DNA from: JAJEFO01 sp009843725
GTDB lineage: Bacteria; Pseudomonadota; Alphaproteobacteria; Rhodobacterales; Rhodobacteraceae
DNA length: 64,000 bases
Assembly: GCA_965243215.1 (NCBI GenBank)
Contig: CBDEUJ010000003.1
Span: forward strand, 372,001 to 436,000
Reading direction: 5' to 3'
Positions 1 to 8,881 of the stretch are shown one piece after another. The position numbers and the translations under genes are program-made. How positions within the stretch are numbered: position 1 is the first letter of the stretch; every line of letters starts with the position of its first letter. The notes under the pieces are model-generated. The model had not been told where the DNA came from. It saw nothing but the letters and a program-made list of their open reading frames with translations, and searched no databases.

Positions 1-533
1 TCAACCTGATTCATGACATCGATCTGCTGCAGCACTTCTGCGGACCGATCACGGCCGTTCAGGCCAGGAGCGCGCGCAGTGTTCGCGGCCTTGAGGTCGA
101 GGACACAGGCGCGATGATCTTCGAATTCGCCTCAGGGGCGCTCGGCACGGCGTCAGTCTGCGATGCCACGTCGGCACCCTGGAGCTGGGAACTGACGGCC
201 GGCGAAAACCCGATCTACCCTCAGACAGACCAGTTCTGCTACCAGATCGCCGGAACAACGGGCGCCCTTTCGGTTCCGGATCTCACTGTATGGACCCATG
301 CCGGACCGGAGGGTTGGTGGTCACCGATCACGCACGAGCGAATCGCCGTGGCGCATGACGATCCGATGGCTCGTCAATTCGAGCATTTTCTCGACGTCAT
401 CCTGTCAGGCGTGCCGCCGCTGGTCACGGGGGAGGACGGCCTTCGCAACATCGAGGTGGTAGAGGCAATCCAGGCGGCGGCGAAGAGTGGCGGCACCAAG
501 GAGATCGTGCGCTCCGGTCAAGGCATCGGATGA
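1..533 (+). CDS. Gfo/Idh/MocA-family oxidoreductase, C-terminal part (5' end outside window)
   Basis: The reading frame is open from base 3 and enters the window already inside the gene; the stop is at 531-533. The first visible residues (NLIHDIDLLQHFCGP) match the motif of NAD(P)-dependent Gfo/Idh/MocA enzymes in which a conserved His/Asp pair lies near the substrate. The rest is the alpha/beta C-terminal domain, including an EDTGAMIFEFASG strand pair and a terminal helix (EDGLRNIEVVEAIQAAAKSG) typical of the family. These enzymes oxidise or reduce sugars, inositols and related polyols; the substrate cannot be told from this fragment. The gene points toward the TPR gene, which is on the opposite strand. 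Confidence 0.85.
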   Translation, partial: NLIHDIDLLQHFCGPITAVQARSARSVRGLEVEDTGAMIFEFASGALGTASVCDATSAPWSWELTAGENPIYPQTDQFCYQIAGTTGALSVPDLTVWTHAGPEGWWSPITHERIAVAHDDPMARQFEHFLDVILSGVPPLVTGEDGLRNIEVVEAIQAAAKSGGTKEIVRSGQGIG

Positions 534-602
534 ATGACGGCCATCGTGCCCGCCTGGCCAGTCCTGGCATGCGCGGCCCGGATCGGACGGATGCAAATGC
601 GC

Positions 603-1163
603 CTAGATCGCCTCGCCCTCGACCTCTCGCTCGAGGCGCGAGATCGCATCCGAGAGCCCTTCACGGTGCGGGCTCAATTCCTCGACTGCGCGCAATGCCT
701 CGAGTGAGTCTTCCGGGCGGCCAATCTGCTCGAGAATGGCTGCCAGCCCGCTTATCGCCCCGAAATGCCTTGGGTTGAGCCTCAGTGTCTGCTGGATGTC
801 CGCCAGCGACTGGCCGAACCGACCGGTCTGAAAGTACGCCGTGGCCCGCGCGTTGTATCCTTCGGCAAAGTCTGGCGCGTGATCCACCAGGGCGGAGAAG
901 TGCTCGATTGCAAGCCCGAAGTCCCCTTCTGCATGCGCCTTGCGTCCACGCTCCAGCAGCAGGTCCATTGCCGGCGAACCCGACTGCGACCAGATCCGGT
1001 ATATCTGCTTCTCGATCTGCTGGACGGTTTCCGGGTTTGCATTCTGCAAGCCCGCGAAAAGCGCATCAAGTTCCGCTTCATCCGCAATTGCCGGGCACAG
1101 CAACGCGAGGCATGCGGCAACGGCCGCAACCGGGGATTTGAGGTACGGGCGGATTAGGCGCAT
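603..1163 (-). CDS. Exported tetratricopeptide-repeat protein
   Basis: A 186-residue protein with an N-terminal signal peptide (hydrophobic core AVAACLALLCPA, cleavage likely after AIA) followed by about three TPR units. The clearest are around residues 75-108 (GDFGLAIEHFSALVDHAPDF) and 109-142 (GYNARATAYFQTGRFGQSLA). TPR proteins act as protein-binding scaffolds; here it would be periplasmic. It is transcribed divergently from the SCP2-like gene, with 64 bases between the starts. The partner is unknown. Confidence 0.8.
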   Translation of the reverse strand: MRLIRPYLKSPVAAVAACLALLCPAIADEAELDALFAGLQNANPETVQQIEKQIYRIWSQSGSPAMDLLLERGRKAHAEGDFGLAIEHFSALVDHAPDFAEGYNARATAYFQTGRFGQSLADIQQTLRLNPRHFGAISGLAAILEQIGRPEDSLEALRAVEELSPHREGLSDAISRLEREVEGEAI

Positions 1164-1227
1164 ATGTTGATCCTAACCCATCGGCGGGCAGATTCGAGCC
1201 CAAACACATTGAAGTGAGGAAAGACCC

Positions 1228-1515
1228 ATGAGCGACGTAATCGATGAGGCAGTCATGATGCTGAATTCCAAGCTGGACGGCGGATTCGACGGAACCGCGA
1301 AGTTCGTCATCGAGGACGAAGGCTCGATCTTGCTGGATGACGAAGGTGCACGGGCCGGTGACGACGAGGCGGAAGTGACAATGACGGCCGATGCCGGCAC
1401 GTTCCGTGACATTCTCGAAGGCGAACTGGATCCGACGGCGGCCTTCGCGTCCGGCAGGCTGAAGATCGACGGAGACATCGGCGTTGCGATGAGGCTGGTC
1501 CCGGCCCTGGCCTGA
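1228..1515 (+). CDS. SCP2 sterol-binding domain protein
   Basis: A stand-alone SCP2-like domain of 95 residues. It starts MSDVIDEAVMMLNSKL, continues with the beta strands of the hydrophobic tunnel (FDGTAKFVIEDEGSILLDD, EAEVTMTADAGTFRDIL) and ends with the characteristic FASGRLKIDGD segment. A good ribosome binding site (gaggaaag) precedes the ATG. These small proteins bind lipids or acyl chains in the cytoplasm. Only 2 bases separate the stop from the next start, so it is probably cotranscribed with the downstream hydrolase, which suggests a lipid-related job for both. Confidence 0.85.
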   Translation: MSDVIDEAVMMLNSKLDGGFDGTAKFVIEDEGSILLDDEGARAGDDEAEVTMTADAGTFRDILEGELDPTAAFASGRLKIDGDIGVAMRLVPALA

Positions 1516-1517
1516 CC

Positions 1518-2450
1518 ATGGAGAACGCACCGTTTCGTGCCGATCTCGCGGAAGGTCCCGAAGACGTTCGGGCCCTCTGGCGGCGTTGCAGCGACGGCCG
1601 CCGCATCCGTGTCGTCCTGTGGCGCGCTGTCGGGACGAAGGGCTCAGTTCTCCTGTTTCCGGGGCGGACGGAATATGCCGAAAAGTACGGGCGGGTCGCG
1701 TGTGACCTGAACGGGGCAGGCTACGCTGTCGCCACGGTCGACTGGCGAGGACAGGGCTTTTCGGACCGGCTTGCGGACGATGCAAGGCTCGGACATGTGG
1801 CATCCTTCCGGGACTATCAGATGGACGTGGCCGAACTGGTCTCGACGGCGCGAGCTGACGGCATGCCCGAACCCTGGTTCCTCGTCGCCCACTCCATGGG
1901 CGGTTGCATCGGGTTGAGGTCCCTGATCGAGGGATTGCCGGTCAGGAAGGCGGTGTTCTCCGCTCCGATGTGGGGGTTCAAGATTCCGTTCTTCTCCTGG
2001 CCAGTGGCCGTCTTCCTGCCGCATCTCTTGGGACCTCTCGGCATCGAGCGCCGGTATGTGCCGGGTTCCGGTCCCGGCAATTACGTCATCGAGGCGGGAT
2101 ATGACACGAACCTGCTTACGCGCGACCGGGAGACGTTCGCGCACATGGCTCGCCAGTTGACGGAAGAGCCGGGCCTGGTGCTTGGCGGCCCCTCGACCGG
2201 ATGGGTTGGCAGTGCAATCGCCGAACATCGCTGGCTTGGAAGGATGCCTCGGCCTGAACTTCCGGTCTTGACCGCCTTGGGCAGCGACGAGCGGATCGTG
2301 TCGACAAGCGCCATTCACAGGATGCACGCCAAATGGCCATCCGCGCGGCTCCGCGTCATTGAGGGTGCAAGGCATGAGGTCATGATGGAGGTGCCGGCGA
2401 TACGAACGCGCTTCATGACGGACGCGGTTCAGTTTCTTGAAGCGCATTAG
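1518..2450 (+). CDS. Alpha/beta hydrolase, lysophospholipase type
   Basis: A 310-residue serine hydrolase of the monoglyceride lipase/lysophospholipase (PldB-like) group. The nucleophile elbow is AHSMGG with Ser126. The oxyanion region is LLFPGRTEYAEKYG, and WRGQGFSD is the usual post-strand motif. The likely acid is Asp in GSDERIVS and the catalytic His is in GARHEVMMEV near the C-terminus. There is no signal peptide, so it is probably cytoplasmic or membrane-peripheral. It is coupled to the SCP2 gene upstream (2-base gap) and converges on leuA. The exact ester substrate is unknown. Confidence 0.85.
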   Translation: MENAPFRADLAEGPEDVRALWRRCSDGRRIRVVLWRAVGTKGSVLLFPGRTEYAEKYGRVACDLNGAGYAVATVDWRGQGFSDRLADDARLGHVASFRDYQMDVAELVSTARADGMPEPWFLVAHSMGGCIGLRSLIEGLPVRKAVFSAPMWGFKIPFFSWPVAVFLPHLLGPLGIERRYVPGSGPGNYVIEAGYDTNLLTRDRETFAHMARQLTEEPGLVLGGPSTGWVGSAIAEHRWLGRMPRPELPVLTALGSDERIVSTSAIHRMHAKWPSARLRVIEGARHEVMMEVPAIRTRFMTDAVQFLEAH

Positions 2451-2465
2451 GCGGCGGACGCCGCC
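2450..2465. terminator. Possible bidirectional terminator hairpin
   Basis: A GGCGGC arm, GGAC loop and GCCGCC arm directly follow the hydrolase stop and lie between two convergent genes (hydrolase and leuA). No T-run follows, so it is a weak or Rho-assisted candidate. Confidence 0.35.
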
Positions 2466-2515
2466 GATCGCGGATCCCCGGCAAGCCCCTTCCTGAAGCG
2501 CCCTGCTCCGGGGCG

Positions 2516-4084
2516 TCACCCGGTGACCCGGTATGACACCCGCTTCATGTCCGCATCGGGACCGGCCCTCTGCCTCCGGACAAGGAGCCGGTTGAGCGCG
2601 TTCACATATGCCTTTGCGCTTGCCACGACCGTGTCCGTGTCCGCAGACTGGCCGGTGGCAATGAGACCGTCCTCTTCCATTCGCACGCTGACGGTTGCTT
2701 GGGCGTCCGTGCCTTCGGTCACAGCCTGCACTTGATAGAGCTGAAGCCTCGCCTTGTGGGCAAAGAGCTTCTTGACCGCGTTGAACGTCGCGTCGACCGG
2801 CCCGTCGCCCTGGGCGGTGCCCCGCATCTCCTCACCATCGATTTCGAGAATCAGGTCGGCGGATTGTGGCGCTTCGGTGCCGCAGATGACCCGAAGAAAC
2901 TTGACCTTTATGCGATCGTTCACTTCGCCGGTTTCCTGGTCCCTCATCAATGCGATCAGGTCATCATCGAAGACCTCCTTCTTGCGGTCGGCGAGTGCCT
3001 TGAAACGCACGAAGATGTCATTCAACTGATTGTTTCCGGGATCAAAGCCCAATTCCCTCAATTTTGACTTCAGTGCCGCGCGGCCCGAATGCTTGCCCAT
3101 CACGATGCTGGTTTCCGAGAGTCCGACATCCTCCGGGCGCATGATCTCGAACGTTTCGGCGTTTTTCAGCATTCCGTCCTGGTGGATGCCGCTCTCGTGA
3201 GCGAATGCGTTCTTGCCGACGATGGCCTTGTTGTACTGAACGGCAAACCCGGACACGGTTGCCACGCGCCGCGACACATGGATCAGTTTCGTGGTGTCGA
3301 CGCCGGTCTTGAAGGGCAAGATGTCGCTGCGCACGCGCATCGCCATCACGACTTCCTCGAGGGCGGTGTTGCCGGCCCGTTCGCCCAGCCCGTTGATTGT
3401 GCATTCGATCTGCCGCGCGCCGCCCTCGACCGCAGACAGGGCGTTCGCCGTCGCCATGCCAAGGTCGTTGTGGCAGTGCGTCGCGAAGATGACTTCGTCT
3501 GCCCCGGGCACCTCCCTGATCAGCCGCTTGATCAGTCCGGCGCTCTCGCGGGGTGCCGTGTAGCCGACCGTGTCGGGGATATTGATCGTTGTGGCACCCG
3601 CCTTGATCGCGATCTCGACGACACGCGCGAGATAGTCCCATTCGGTCCGCGTCGCGTCCATCGGCGACCATTGGACATTGTCGCAGAGATTGCGCGCATG
3701 GGTCACGGTATCGTGGATTCGTTCCGCCATCTCGTCTTTCGAGAGCTTCGGGATGTCGCGATGCAGCGGGGACGTGCCGATGAATGTATGGATCCGCGGC
3801 CGTCTGGCCTTCCGCACGGCCTCCCAGCAGCGGTCGATGTCCTGGAAGTTCGCGCGTGCCAGCCCGCAGATCACTGCGCTTTGGGCAAGCCTGGAAATCT
3901 CGCTCACGGCCTCGAAGTCCCCCTCCGAGGCAATCGGAAACCCTGCCTCGATGATGTCCACGCCCATCTCGTCAAGAAGCTCGGCGATTTCGAGCTTTTC
4001 GGCATGGCTCATGGTCGCGCCGGGGCTTTGTTCCCCATCTCGCAGCGTGGTGTCGAATATCAGTACGTGTTCGCTGTCAGCCAT
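2516..4084 (-). CDS. leuA: 2-isopropylmalate synthase
   Basis: Catalyses the first committed step of leucine biosynthesis: acetyl-CoA plus 2-oxoisovalerate to 2-isopropylmalate. The chosen start gives 522 residues, the normal length, beginning MADSEHVLIFDTTLRDGEQ with the HMGL-like signature DTTLRDGEQSPG. The metal-binding HCHNDLG and the GLGERAGN motif are present, and the C-terminal 130 residues form the LeuA allosteric (leucine-feedback) domain. The frame stays open upstream to 4378. That extension runs through the leader peptide and attenuator hairpin and has no conserved residues, so the start at 4084 with its aggacaggaag ribosome site is preferred. Regulation is probably by attenuation (see leader). 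Confidence 0.97.
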   Translation of the reverse strand: MADSEHVLIFDTTLRDGEQSPGATMSHAEKLEIAELLDEMGVDIIEAGFPIASEGDFEAVSEISRLAQSAVICGLARANFQDIDRCWEAVRKARRPRIHTFIGTSPLHRDIPKLSKDEMAERIHDTVTHARNLCDNVQWSPMDATRTEWDYLARVVEIAIKAGATTINIPDTVGYTAPRESAGLIKRLIREVPGADEVIFATHCHNDLGMATANALSAVEGGARQIECTINGLGERAGNTALEEVVMAMRVRSDILPFKTGVDTTKLIHVSRRVATVSGFAVQYNKAIVGKNAFAHESGIHQDGMLKNAETFEIMRPEDVGLSETSIVMGKHSGRAALKSKLRELGFDPGNNQLNDIFVRFKALADRKKEVFDDDLIALMRDQETGEVNDRIKVKFLRVICGTEAPQSADLILEIDGEEMRGTAQGDGPVDATFNAVKKLFAHKARLQLYQVQAVTEGTDAQATVSVRMEEDGLIATGQSADTDTVVASAKAYVNALNRLLVRRQRAGPDADMKRVSYRVTG

Positions 4085-4292
4085 CTTCCTGTCCTCGAAT
4101 TGCTGGCATGTCGCTGGGTGCCGGCCCGAATCGCCCGGACTTCCGTCGCTCCGGACCCCTGCTTGCCGGATCCGGCGGCATGGCGCGCACGGGCCGCCTC
4201 GGGGTGGCCATGGCCTTGATGCGGGGCGTGGCGCTTGGCGTCCCCTTCGCCAGATTGGTCGTTTGCAAGATTTTCTCCCTAGTCTGCTTTCC

Positions 4293-4341
4293 GGCGCGAG
4301 GACATCCTCTGAGCGGTCGCGCCGAAAGGCGCGCTCAGAGG
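4293..4341 (-). promoter_or_regulatory. leuA attenuator: two mutually exclusive hairpins
   Basis: Read on the minus strand. Arm 1 (4332-4341 with inner GCGCC) pairs with arm 2 to give a long stem: CCTCTGAGC with GCTCAGAGG, plus GCGCC with GGCGC around a TTTC loop (4306-4341). Arm 2 also contains GGCGCGA (4317-4323), which can instead pair with TCGCGCC (4293-4299). The two stems cannot coexist. The leader-peptide stop codon lies inside arm 1, so ribosome position can choose the stem. No T-rich terminator was found between 4085 and 4293, so the terminating structure is not identified. Confidence 0.7.
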
Positions 4342-4409
4342 CGGCTAAGGAGAAGAAGCAGGCCGAAACGATCGGCACGCGAATGTGCGATATGGCTTGC
4401 CTGTTTCAT
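4335..4409 (-). CDS. Leucine-rich leader peptide of the leuA attenuator
   Basis: A 24-codon ORF on the minus strand upstream of leuA: MKQASHIAHSRADRFG, then five consecutive Leu codons (CTG CTT CTT CTC CTT), then SRL and TGA. Leu makes up 6 of the 24 residues and the run lies 3 codons before the stop, which itself lies in the first hairpin arm. That is the layout of amino-acid attenuators: scarcity of charged tRNA-Leu stalls the ribosome on the run and changes RNA folding. There is no Shine-Dalgarno sequence before the ATG, and the -10 box is only 8 bases upstream, so the transcript is predicted to begin at or within a few bases of the AUG (leaderless). Confidence 0.85.
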   Translation of the reverse strand: MKQASHIAHSRADRFGLLLLLSRL

Positions 4410-4417
4410 GGAAGGGG

Positions 4418-4446
4418 ACGTTAGTCGCTGCGGGAGCGGGTGTCAA
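4418..4446 (-). promoter_or_regulatory. Promoter of the leuA leader transcript
   Basis: On the minus strand, a -35 box TTGACA (4441-4446), a 17-base spacer and a -10 box TAACGT (4418-4423). The expected transcription start is around 4409-4411, at the first base of the leader-peptide AUG. Confidence 0.7.
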
Positions 4447-4681
4447 AGGCTCGTTGCGCACTGTCAGCGAAAGACCTTGTGCCGTGCGTCGCCGAAATGC
4501 GGGCCTGCCTTGCAGGTGCTGCGCAAGACTTGTCGCATCGGTAGGAGGCCGCCAGAGCGGGACATCCGTGTTGATCCCGGCACGATGTGCGTCGATTGGC
4601 GTGGATTTCCTTTTCCGGAGCACCTACCACAACCGGGACTCAGGATTGCCAAGGCGGCGTTTTTCGAGGAGGGCGGTTCTC

Positions 4682-5179
4682 ATGATGCGCAACGAACCGG
4701 TGCAGGCCGAGGATTCCGTCGAAATCGAAATTCGGGCTGTACGGGAACAGGATCGAACTGGCTGGTGCAAGCTGTTTGCCAGTTACGGCCACTTCTATGA
4801 CCAGCAATTGAGCGAGAACGTCCTTGATCGAGTCTGGGGCTGGCTAATGGATGGAGACCACCCCACAAGTGGACTGGTAGCGGTCAGAGATGGCCAGATT
4901 GTAGGCTTTGCCCATTTTCGTCCTTATTTCCGCACGCTGACGGGAGGCTCCGCCTGCTTTCTTGACGATCTGTTCGTCGCGCCCGCCGAACGTGGTCGCG
5001 GAGTCGGTCGCCGTTTGATTGAAGCGACTTCCGTGCTTGCGGAGAGGGCAGGCTGGGACTTTGTGCGCTGGATGACGGCGCAGGATAACCGTCAGGCACA
5101 ACAGCTCTACGATTCCGTTGCCGAAAGGACCGAGTGGCTGACCTATCAGCTCTCTCCGAAATCTGGCCGCAAGGCATGA
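4682..5179 (+). CDS. GNAT-family N-acetyltransferase
   Basis: A 165-residue GNAT acetyltransferase. The acetyl-CoA binding motif A is FLDDLFVAPAERGRGVGRRL, with the R-G-x-G-x-R pyrophosphate loop. Motif B follows (WDFVRWMTAQDNRQAQQLYD). The start at 4682 is set by a strong gaggagg ribosome site 10 bases upstream; a longer frame back to 4385 would overlap the leuA promoter and leader and is unlikely. The substrate is unknown. It is transcribed divergently from leuA. Confidence 0.85.
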   Translation: MMRNEPVQAEDSVEIEIRAVREQDRTGWCKLFASYGHFYDQQLSENVLDRVWGWLMDGDHPTSGLVAVRDGQIVGFAHFRPYFRTLTGGSACFLDDLFVAPAERGRGVGRRLIEATSVLAERAGWDFVRWMTAQDNRQAQQLYDSVAERTEWLTYQLSPKSGRKA

Positions 5180-5370
5180 AACGCAGCTAAGCTCCAATTG
5201 CTCGCAAAAAGGATCAGGAATCCAGCGCGGCGGCTGTCGCCGCAACAGCAGCGACGCATCCGCTTGTGGACTGGATGATCACGGGAGTCAGGGATCTCGC
5301 TCCAACGCGTTCGATGCACGGCCGCTGTACGGAAGCGCCGTTGCAGCACCTTCAACCGGAACCGCAAGCG

Positions 5371-6792
5371 TCAGTCGCTTTCGGTCGGGTTGGCGGCGGG
5401 CTCGTCCGCGCTGGTCGTCAGTGACCCGTTCTCCCAGATGCCGCTGAGCTCAACGCCGTTTTCGTAGCGCATCGTGCCCCTGCCATGGCGCTTGCCGGCA
5501 TGGAACGCGCCCTCGTAGACGCCGCCGTTCGCGTAGGTCGCGACCCCGTTGCCCTCGATCTCGCCCGCCTTCCATTCACCGGAATAGGTGTAGCCGTCAG
5601 CCGTCCTGATCGTGCCCGTTCCCTCGCGCCTGCCCTTCACGAAGGCGCCCTGGTAAACCGAGCCGTTCGTGTAGCGCGACACGCCTTCGCCCTGGCGCTG
5701 ACCGTTCACCCACTCGCCTTCGTAGGAAAATCCGTCCGCGAAGACGATCCTGCCAATGCCGTGCATCTGGGCATCCTTGAATTCGCCTTCGTAGACGGTG
5801 CCGTTGGCATAGGTCACGGATCCCATGCCATTGATCACGCCGCCGGCCCACTCGCCCTCGTAGCTGCCTCCGTCGGCATAGACGATCCTTCCGGTCCCGT
5901 GCGCCACGTTGTTCCTGAGGGTGCCCGTGAAGACGGAGCCGTCGGGATAGGTGACTTCGCCGGCACCCTCGATCTTGTCGGCCACCCACGTGCCCGAATA
6001 CCTGTAACCGTCACTGCCGGTGAAGGTGCCTTGGCCGTCACGCATGTCGGCCTTGAACGTCCCCTCGTAGAGATCGCCGCTGGCATAGGAGACGCGGCCT
6101 TCGCCGTGGCGCTTGCCTTCGAGGAACTGGCCGTCGTAGATGTCTCCGTTCGGCTGGGACAGGCGTCCGTCGCCGTGAATCTGACCCTTGGACCACGCGC
6201 CGTCATAGATCGTCCCGTCAGCCATGGCGAACGATCCCTGGCCGTCACGCAAGCCTCCGACAAACGTGCCGTCATAGATCGCGCCGTCCGCGTATTCGAT
6301 GCGTCCCTGGCCTTCCTTTTCGCCATTTGACCATGCGCCTTCGTAGACGTAGCCGTTCGGGTGCTCCATCCGGCCCTGTCCATGAGGCAAGGCGTCGACA
6401 AACTCCCCGACATAGCGCACGCCGGTGGCGTATTCGGCGACACCCCGGCCGTTGATCTTGCCGTCGTGCCACTCGCCGTCATACGTGCCGCCTTCCGCGA
6501 AGATGATCCTGCCGGTTCCTTCCGGCTTTCCGTTCACGAACTGGCCGATGTAGACCGAGCCGTCGCTGTAGCTCGCCTTGCCCTGGCCCTCGATCCGGCC
6601 TTCCACCCATTCGCCTTCATAGACGTAGCCGTTGGGCAGGCGGTACGTTCCCTGCCCGTGCTGCTTGCCGTCCTTGAACGTGCCTTGGTAGATGCCGCCA
6701 TCGTCGTACTGCTTGGTGACGACGTCCTGGGCAAGCGCCCCTCCAGGGCTTGCTGCGACCAACGGAAGGATCAGTCCCAATGCCAGCTTCAT
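5371..6792 (-). CDS. Secreted or periplasmic MORN-repeat protein
   Basis: A 473-residue protein: signal peptide (MKLALGLILPLVAASPGGALAQ) then about 19 back-to-back 23-residue MORN repeats with the core YxGxWxxGxxxGxG, for example YEGEWVEGRIEGQG. The start at 6792 is preferred over the frame-opening codon at 7146 because it begins at a clean signal peptide with a gaggtg ribosome site. MORN arrays form long beta solenoids used for scaffolding or lipid contact. The protein is almost pure repeat, so the DNA is internally repetitive. It is divergent from nadE. Its role is unknown. Confidence 0.85.
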   Translation of the reverse strand: MKLALGLILPLVAASPGGALAQDVVTKQYDDGGIYQGTFKDGKQHGQGTYRLPNGYVYEGEWVEGRIEGQGKASYSDGSVYIGQFVNGKPEGTGRIIFAEGGTYDGEWHDGKINGRGVAEYATGVRYVGEFVDALPHGQGRMEHPNGYVYEGAWSNGEKEGQGRIEYADGAIYDGTFVGGLRDGQGSFAMADGTIYDGAWSKGQIHGDGRLSQPNGDIYDGQFLEGKRHGEGRVSYASGDLYEGTFKADMRDGQGTFTGSDGYRYSGTWVADKIEGAGEVTYPDGSVFTGTLRNNVAHGTGRIVYADGGSYEGEWAGGVINGMGSVTYANGTVYEGEFKDAQMHGIGRIVFADGFSYEGEWVNGQRQGEGVSRYTNGSVYQGAFVKGRREGTGTIRTADGYTYSGEWKAGEIEGNGVATYANGGVYEGAFHAGKRHGRGTMRYENGVELSGIWENGSLTTSADEPAANPTESD

Positions 6793-7055
6793 CGTGCACC
6801 TCAGTCGCGCCACCGGCCCGATGCACGGTGGCCTGCCACATGCTGGAAAGACTAGTTGAGAGGCAAATTGCCCGCAAACGCTTTTCCCTGCGTTGACTCC
6901 TCGATCTGCAGCATGGCCCGCCAGTATCTCGTGGCGGGGTATTGCGTCCGGCTCTTGCGGGACATAGTGCCGGAAGGCATGATGTCCGGCCCCAAGGCGA
7001 GCAAAGCGGGGTTGGCTGAGGTGTCCGGCCCTGCAGAAAGATCCTGTGGAGACGC

Positions 7056-8717
7056 ATGATGGCAAGAAGATTTCGCGTGACGCTGGCGCAAATGAACCCA
7101 ACTGTCGGGGATTTCGCAGGCAATGCGGCGCTGGCGCGGTCCGCATGGGATCAGGGTCATGCGGCAGGTTCCGACTTGGTGATGCTCACCGAGATGTTCA
7201 TCACGGGCTACAACACGCAGGATCTTGTGATGAGGCCATCATTTGTGCGCGACGCCGAAGCGTGTCTGGACGCATTGCGCGTGGCCTGCGCAGACGGTCC
7301 GGCACTCGGAATCGGTGGGCCGCTGCGCCAGGACGGAAAGCTCTACAACGCCTTTCACGTCTTCAAGGATGGTCGCGTGGTGCGTCGGAATCTCAAGCGC
7401 GAGCTTCCGAACGAGACCGTATTTGACGAGGTCCGGGTCTTTGACAGGGGACCCTTGGCGGGCCCTTTCGACCTCGGGGGCGTTCGCATCGGAGTCCCGA
7501 TCTGCGAGGATGCATGGCATGAAGACGTGCCCGAGGCGCTCGCGGAGTCGGGGGCGGAGATTCTCCTGGTGCCGAACGGCTCGCCCTATTGCAGGGAGAA
7601 GTTCGATACCCGCCTGAACCTCATGGTGGCGCGAGTCGTCGAGACCGGCTTGCCGCTTGTCTATCTCAACATGATCGGGGGTCAGGATGACCAGGTGTTC
7701 GACGGTGGCAGCTTCGTTCTGAATCCCGGCTGCGAAATGGCGGTCCGGATGCCCTTCTTTGACGAGTCCGTTGTCCATGTGGACTTCGAGGAGGGGCGAA
7801 ATGGCTGGCACGCGCTGAAGGGCGAGATCGCGCCGTGTCCGGACCAGTGGGAACTTGACTATCGTGCCATGGTCGAGGCCACCCGGGACTATATCCGGAA
7901 GGCGGGGTTCTCGAAGGCGCTTCTCGGCTTGTCCGGCGGTGTCGACAGCGCTGCCGTTGCCTGCATTGCCGTGGACGCGCTTGGTCCGGGGAACGTGCGC
8001 TGTGTCATGATGCCTTCGGAATACACGAGCGGACAGTCTCTGGATGATGCTTCCGCGGTGGCAGCGGCGCTTGGAGTCAGGCTCGACACGGTGCCGATCG
8101 CGGCGCCCGTCGAAGCGACGGTGCAAGCCCTGGCCCCGCTCTTTGAAGGCAGGGAGCCGGACATCACGGAAGAGAACATCCAGTCGCGGCTGCGCGGGGT
8201 CATCCTCATGGCGCTTTCGAACAAGTTTGGCGAGATGCTTCTGACCACGGGCAACAAGTCGGAGGCGGCCGTCGGGTATGCCACGATCTATGGCGACATG
8301 GCCGGCGGCTACAATCCGGTCAAGGATCTCTACAAGACTCGGGTCTTCGAGACCTGCCGCTGGCGCAACGCCAACCATCGGCCGTGGATGAAAGGGCCGG
8401 CCGGGCCAGTGATTCCGCCGGTCGTGATCGACAAGCCGCCGACGGCCGAGCTGAGAGAGGGGCAGAAGGACAGCGATTCCCTGCCCGAATACGCCGATCT
8501 GGACGTGATTCTGGCGGCCCTGATCGATGACGAAGTTCCGGTCGCCGAAGTTGTGCGGCTGGGATTTGACCGCGAGGTCGTCGAACAGGTTGAGCAGCTC
8601 CTGTACCGCGCCGAGTACAAGCGCTTCCAGTCGGCGCCTGGCGTCCGGCTGACAGAGCGGTCCTTTTGGCTGGATCGGCGTTATCCAATCATCAATCGCT
8701 GGCGGGATCCGTCCTGA
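7056..8717 (+). CDS. nadE: Glutamine-dependent NAD+ synthetase
   Basis: Last step of NAD biosynthesis: deamido-NAD + ATP + glutamine to NAD+. The 553 residues hold two domains. An N-terminal nitrilase-type glutaminase carries its triad at Glu46 (LTEMF), Lys114 (NLKRELPN) and Cys150 (GVPICEDAW). A C-terminal ATP-pyrophosphatase domain has the P-loop SGGVDS at 293-298, the acidic KSEAAVGYATIYGD region and the ELREGQKDSDSLP loop. Length and motifs are complete. A ggag ribosome site precedes the first of two ATGs (7056, 7059). It is cytoplasmic and essential in most bacteria. Confidence 0.97.
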   Translation: MMARRFRVTLAQMNPTVGDFAGNAALARSAWDQGHAAGSDLVMLTEMFITGYNTQDLVMRPSFVRDAEACLDALRVACADGPALGIGGPLRQDGKLYNAFHVFKDGRVVRRNLKRELPNETVFDEVRVFDRGPLAGPFDLGGVRIGVPICEDAWHEDVPEALAESGAEILLVPNGSPYCREKFDTRLNLMVARVVETGLPLVYLNMIGGQDDQVFDGGSFVLNPGCEMAVRMPFFDESVVHVDFEEGRNGWHALKGEIAPCPDQWELDYRAMVEATRDYIRKAGFSKALLGLSGGVDSAAVACIAVDALGPGNVRCVMMPSEYTSGQSLDDASAVAAALGVRLDTVPIAAPVEATVQALAPLFEGREPDITEENIQSRLRGVILMALSNKFGEMLLTTGNKSEAAVGYATIYGDMAGGYNPVKDLYKTRVFETCRWRNANHRPWMKGPAGPVIPPVVIDKPPTAELREGQKDSDSLPEYADLDVILAALIDDEVPVAEVVRLGFDREVVEQVEQLLYRAEYKRFQSAPGVRLTERSFWLDRRYPIINRWRDPS

Positions 8718-8881
8718 CGCGACAGCCGCCCGTCTCCGACGATGCCCGATTGCCGGGCGGGCGCGACCAATGCCTTGACTGGCCATGAAGGCGGAGCCGA
8801 CCGACCCATTGACGGTGAGGAATTGGGTTCCCGGCGGCATGCAGGCTTGTTGCCGCCGCGTCGTGCGCCTAGATGGGGGCC

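Noticed and set aside
4085..4378. N-terminal extension of leuA to 4378
   Set aside because: It crosses the attenuator and leader peptide, lacks similarity, and a better start with a ribosome site is at 4084.
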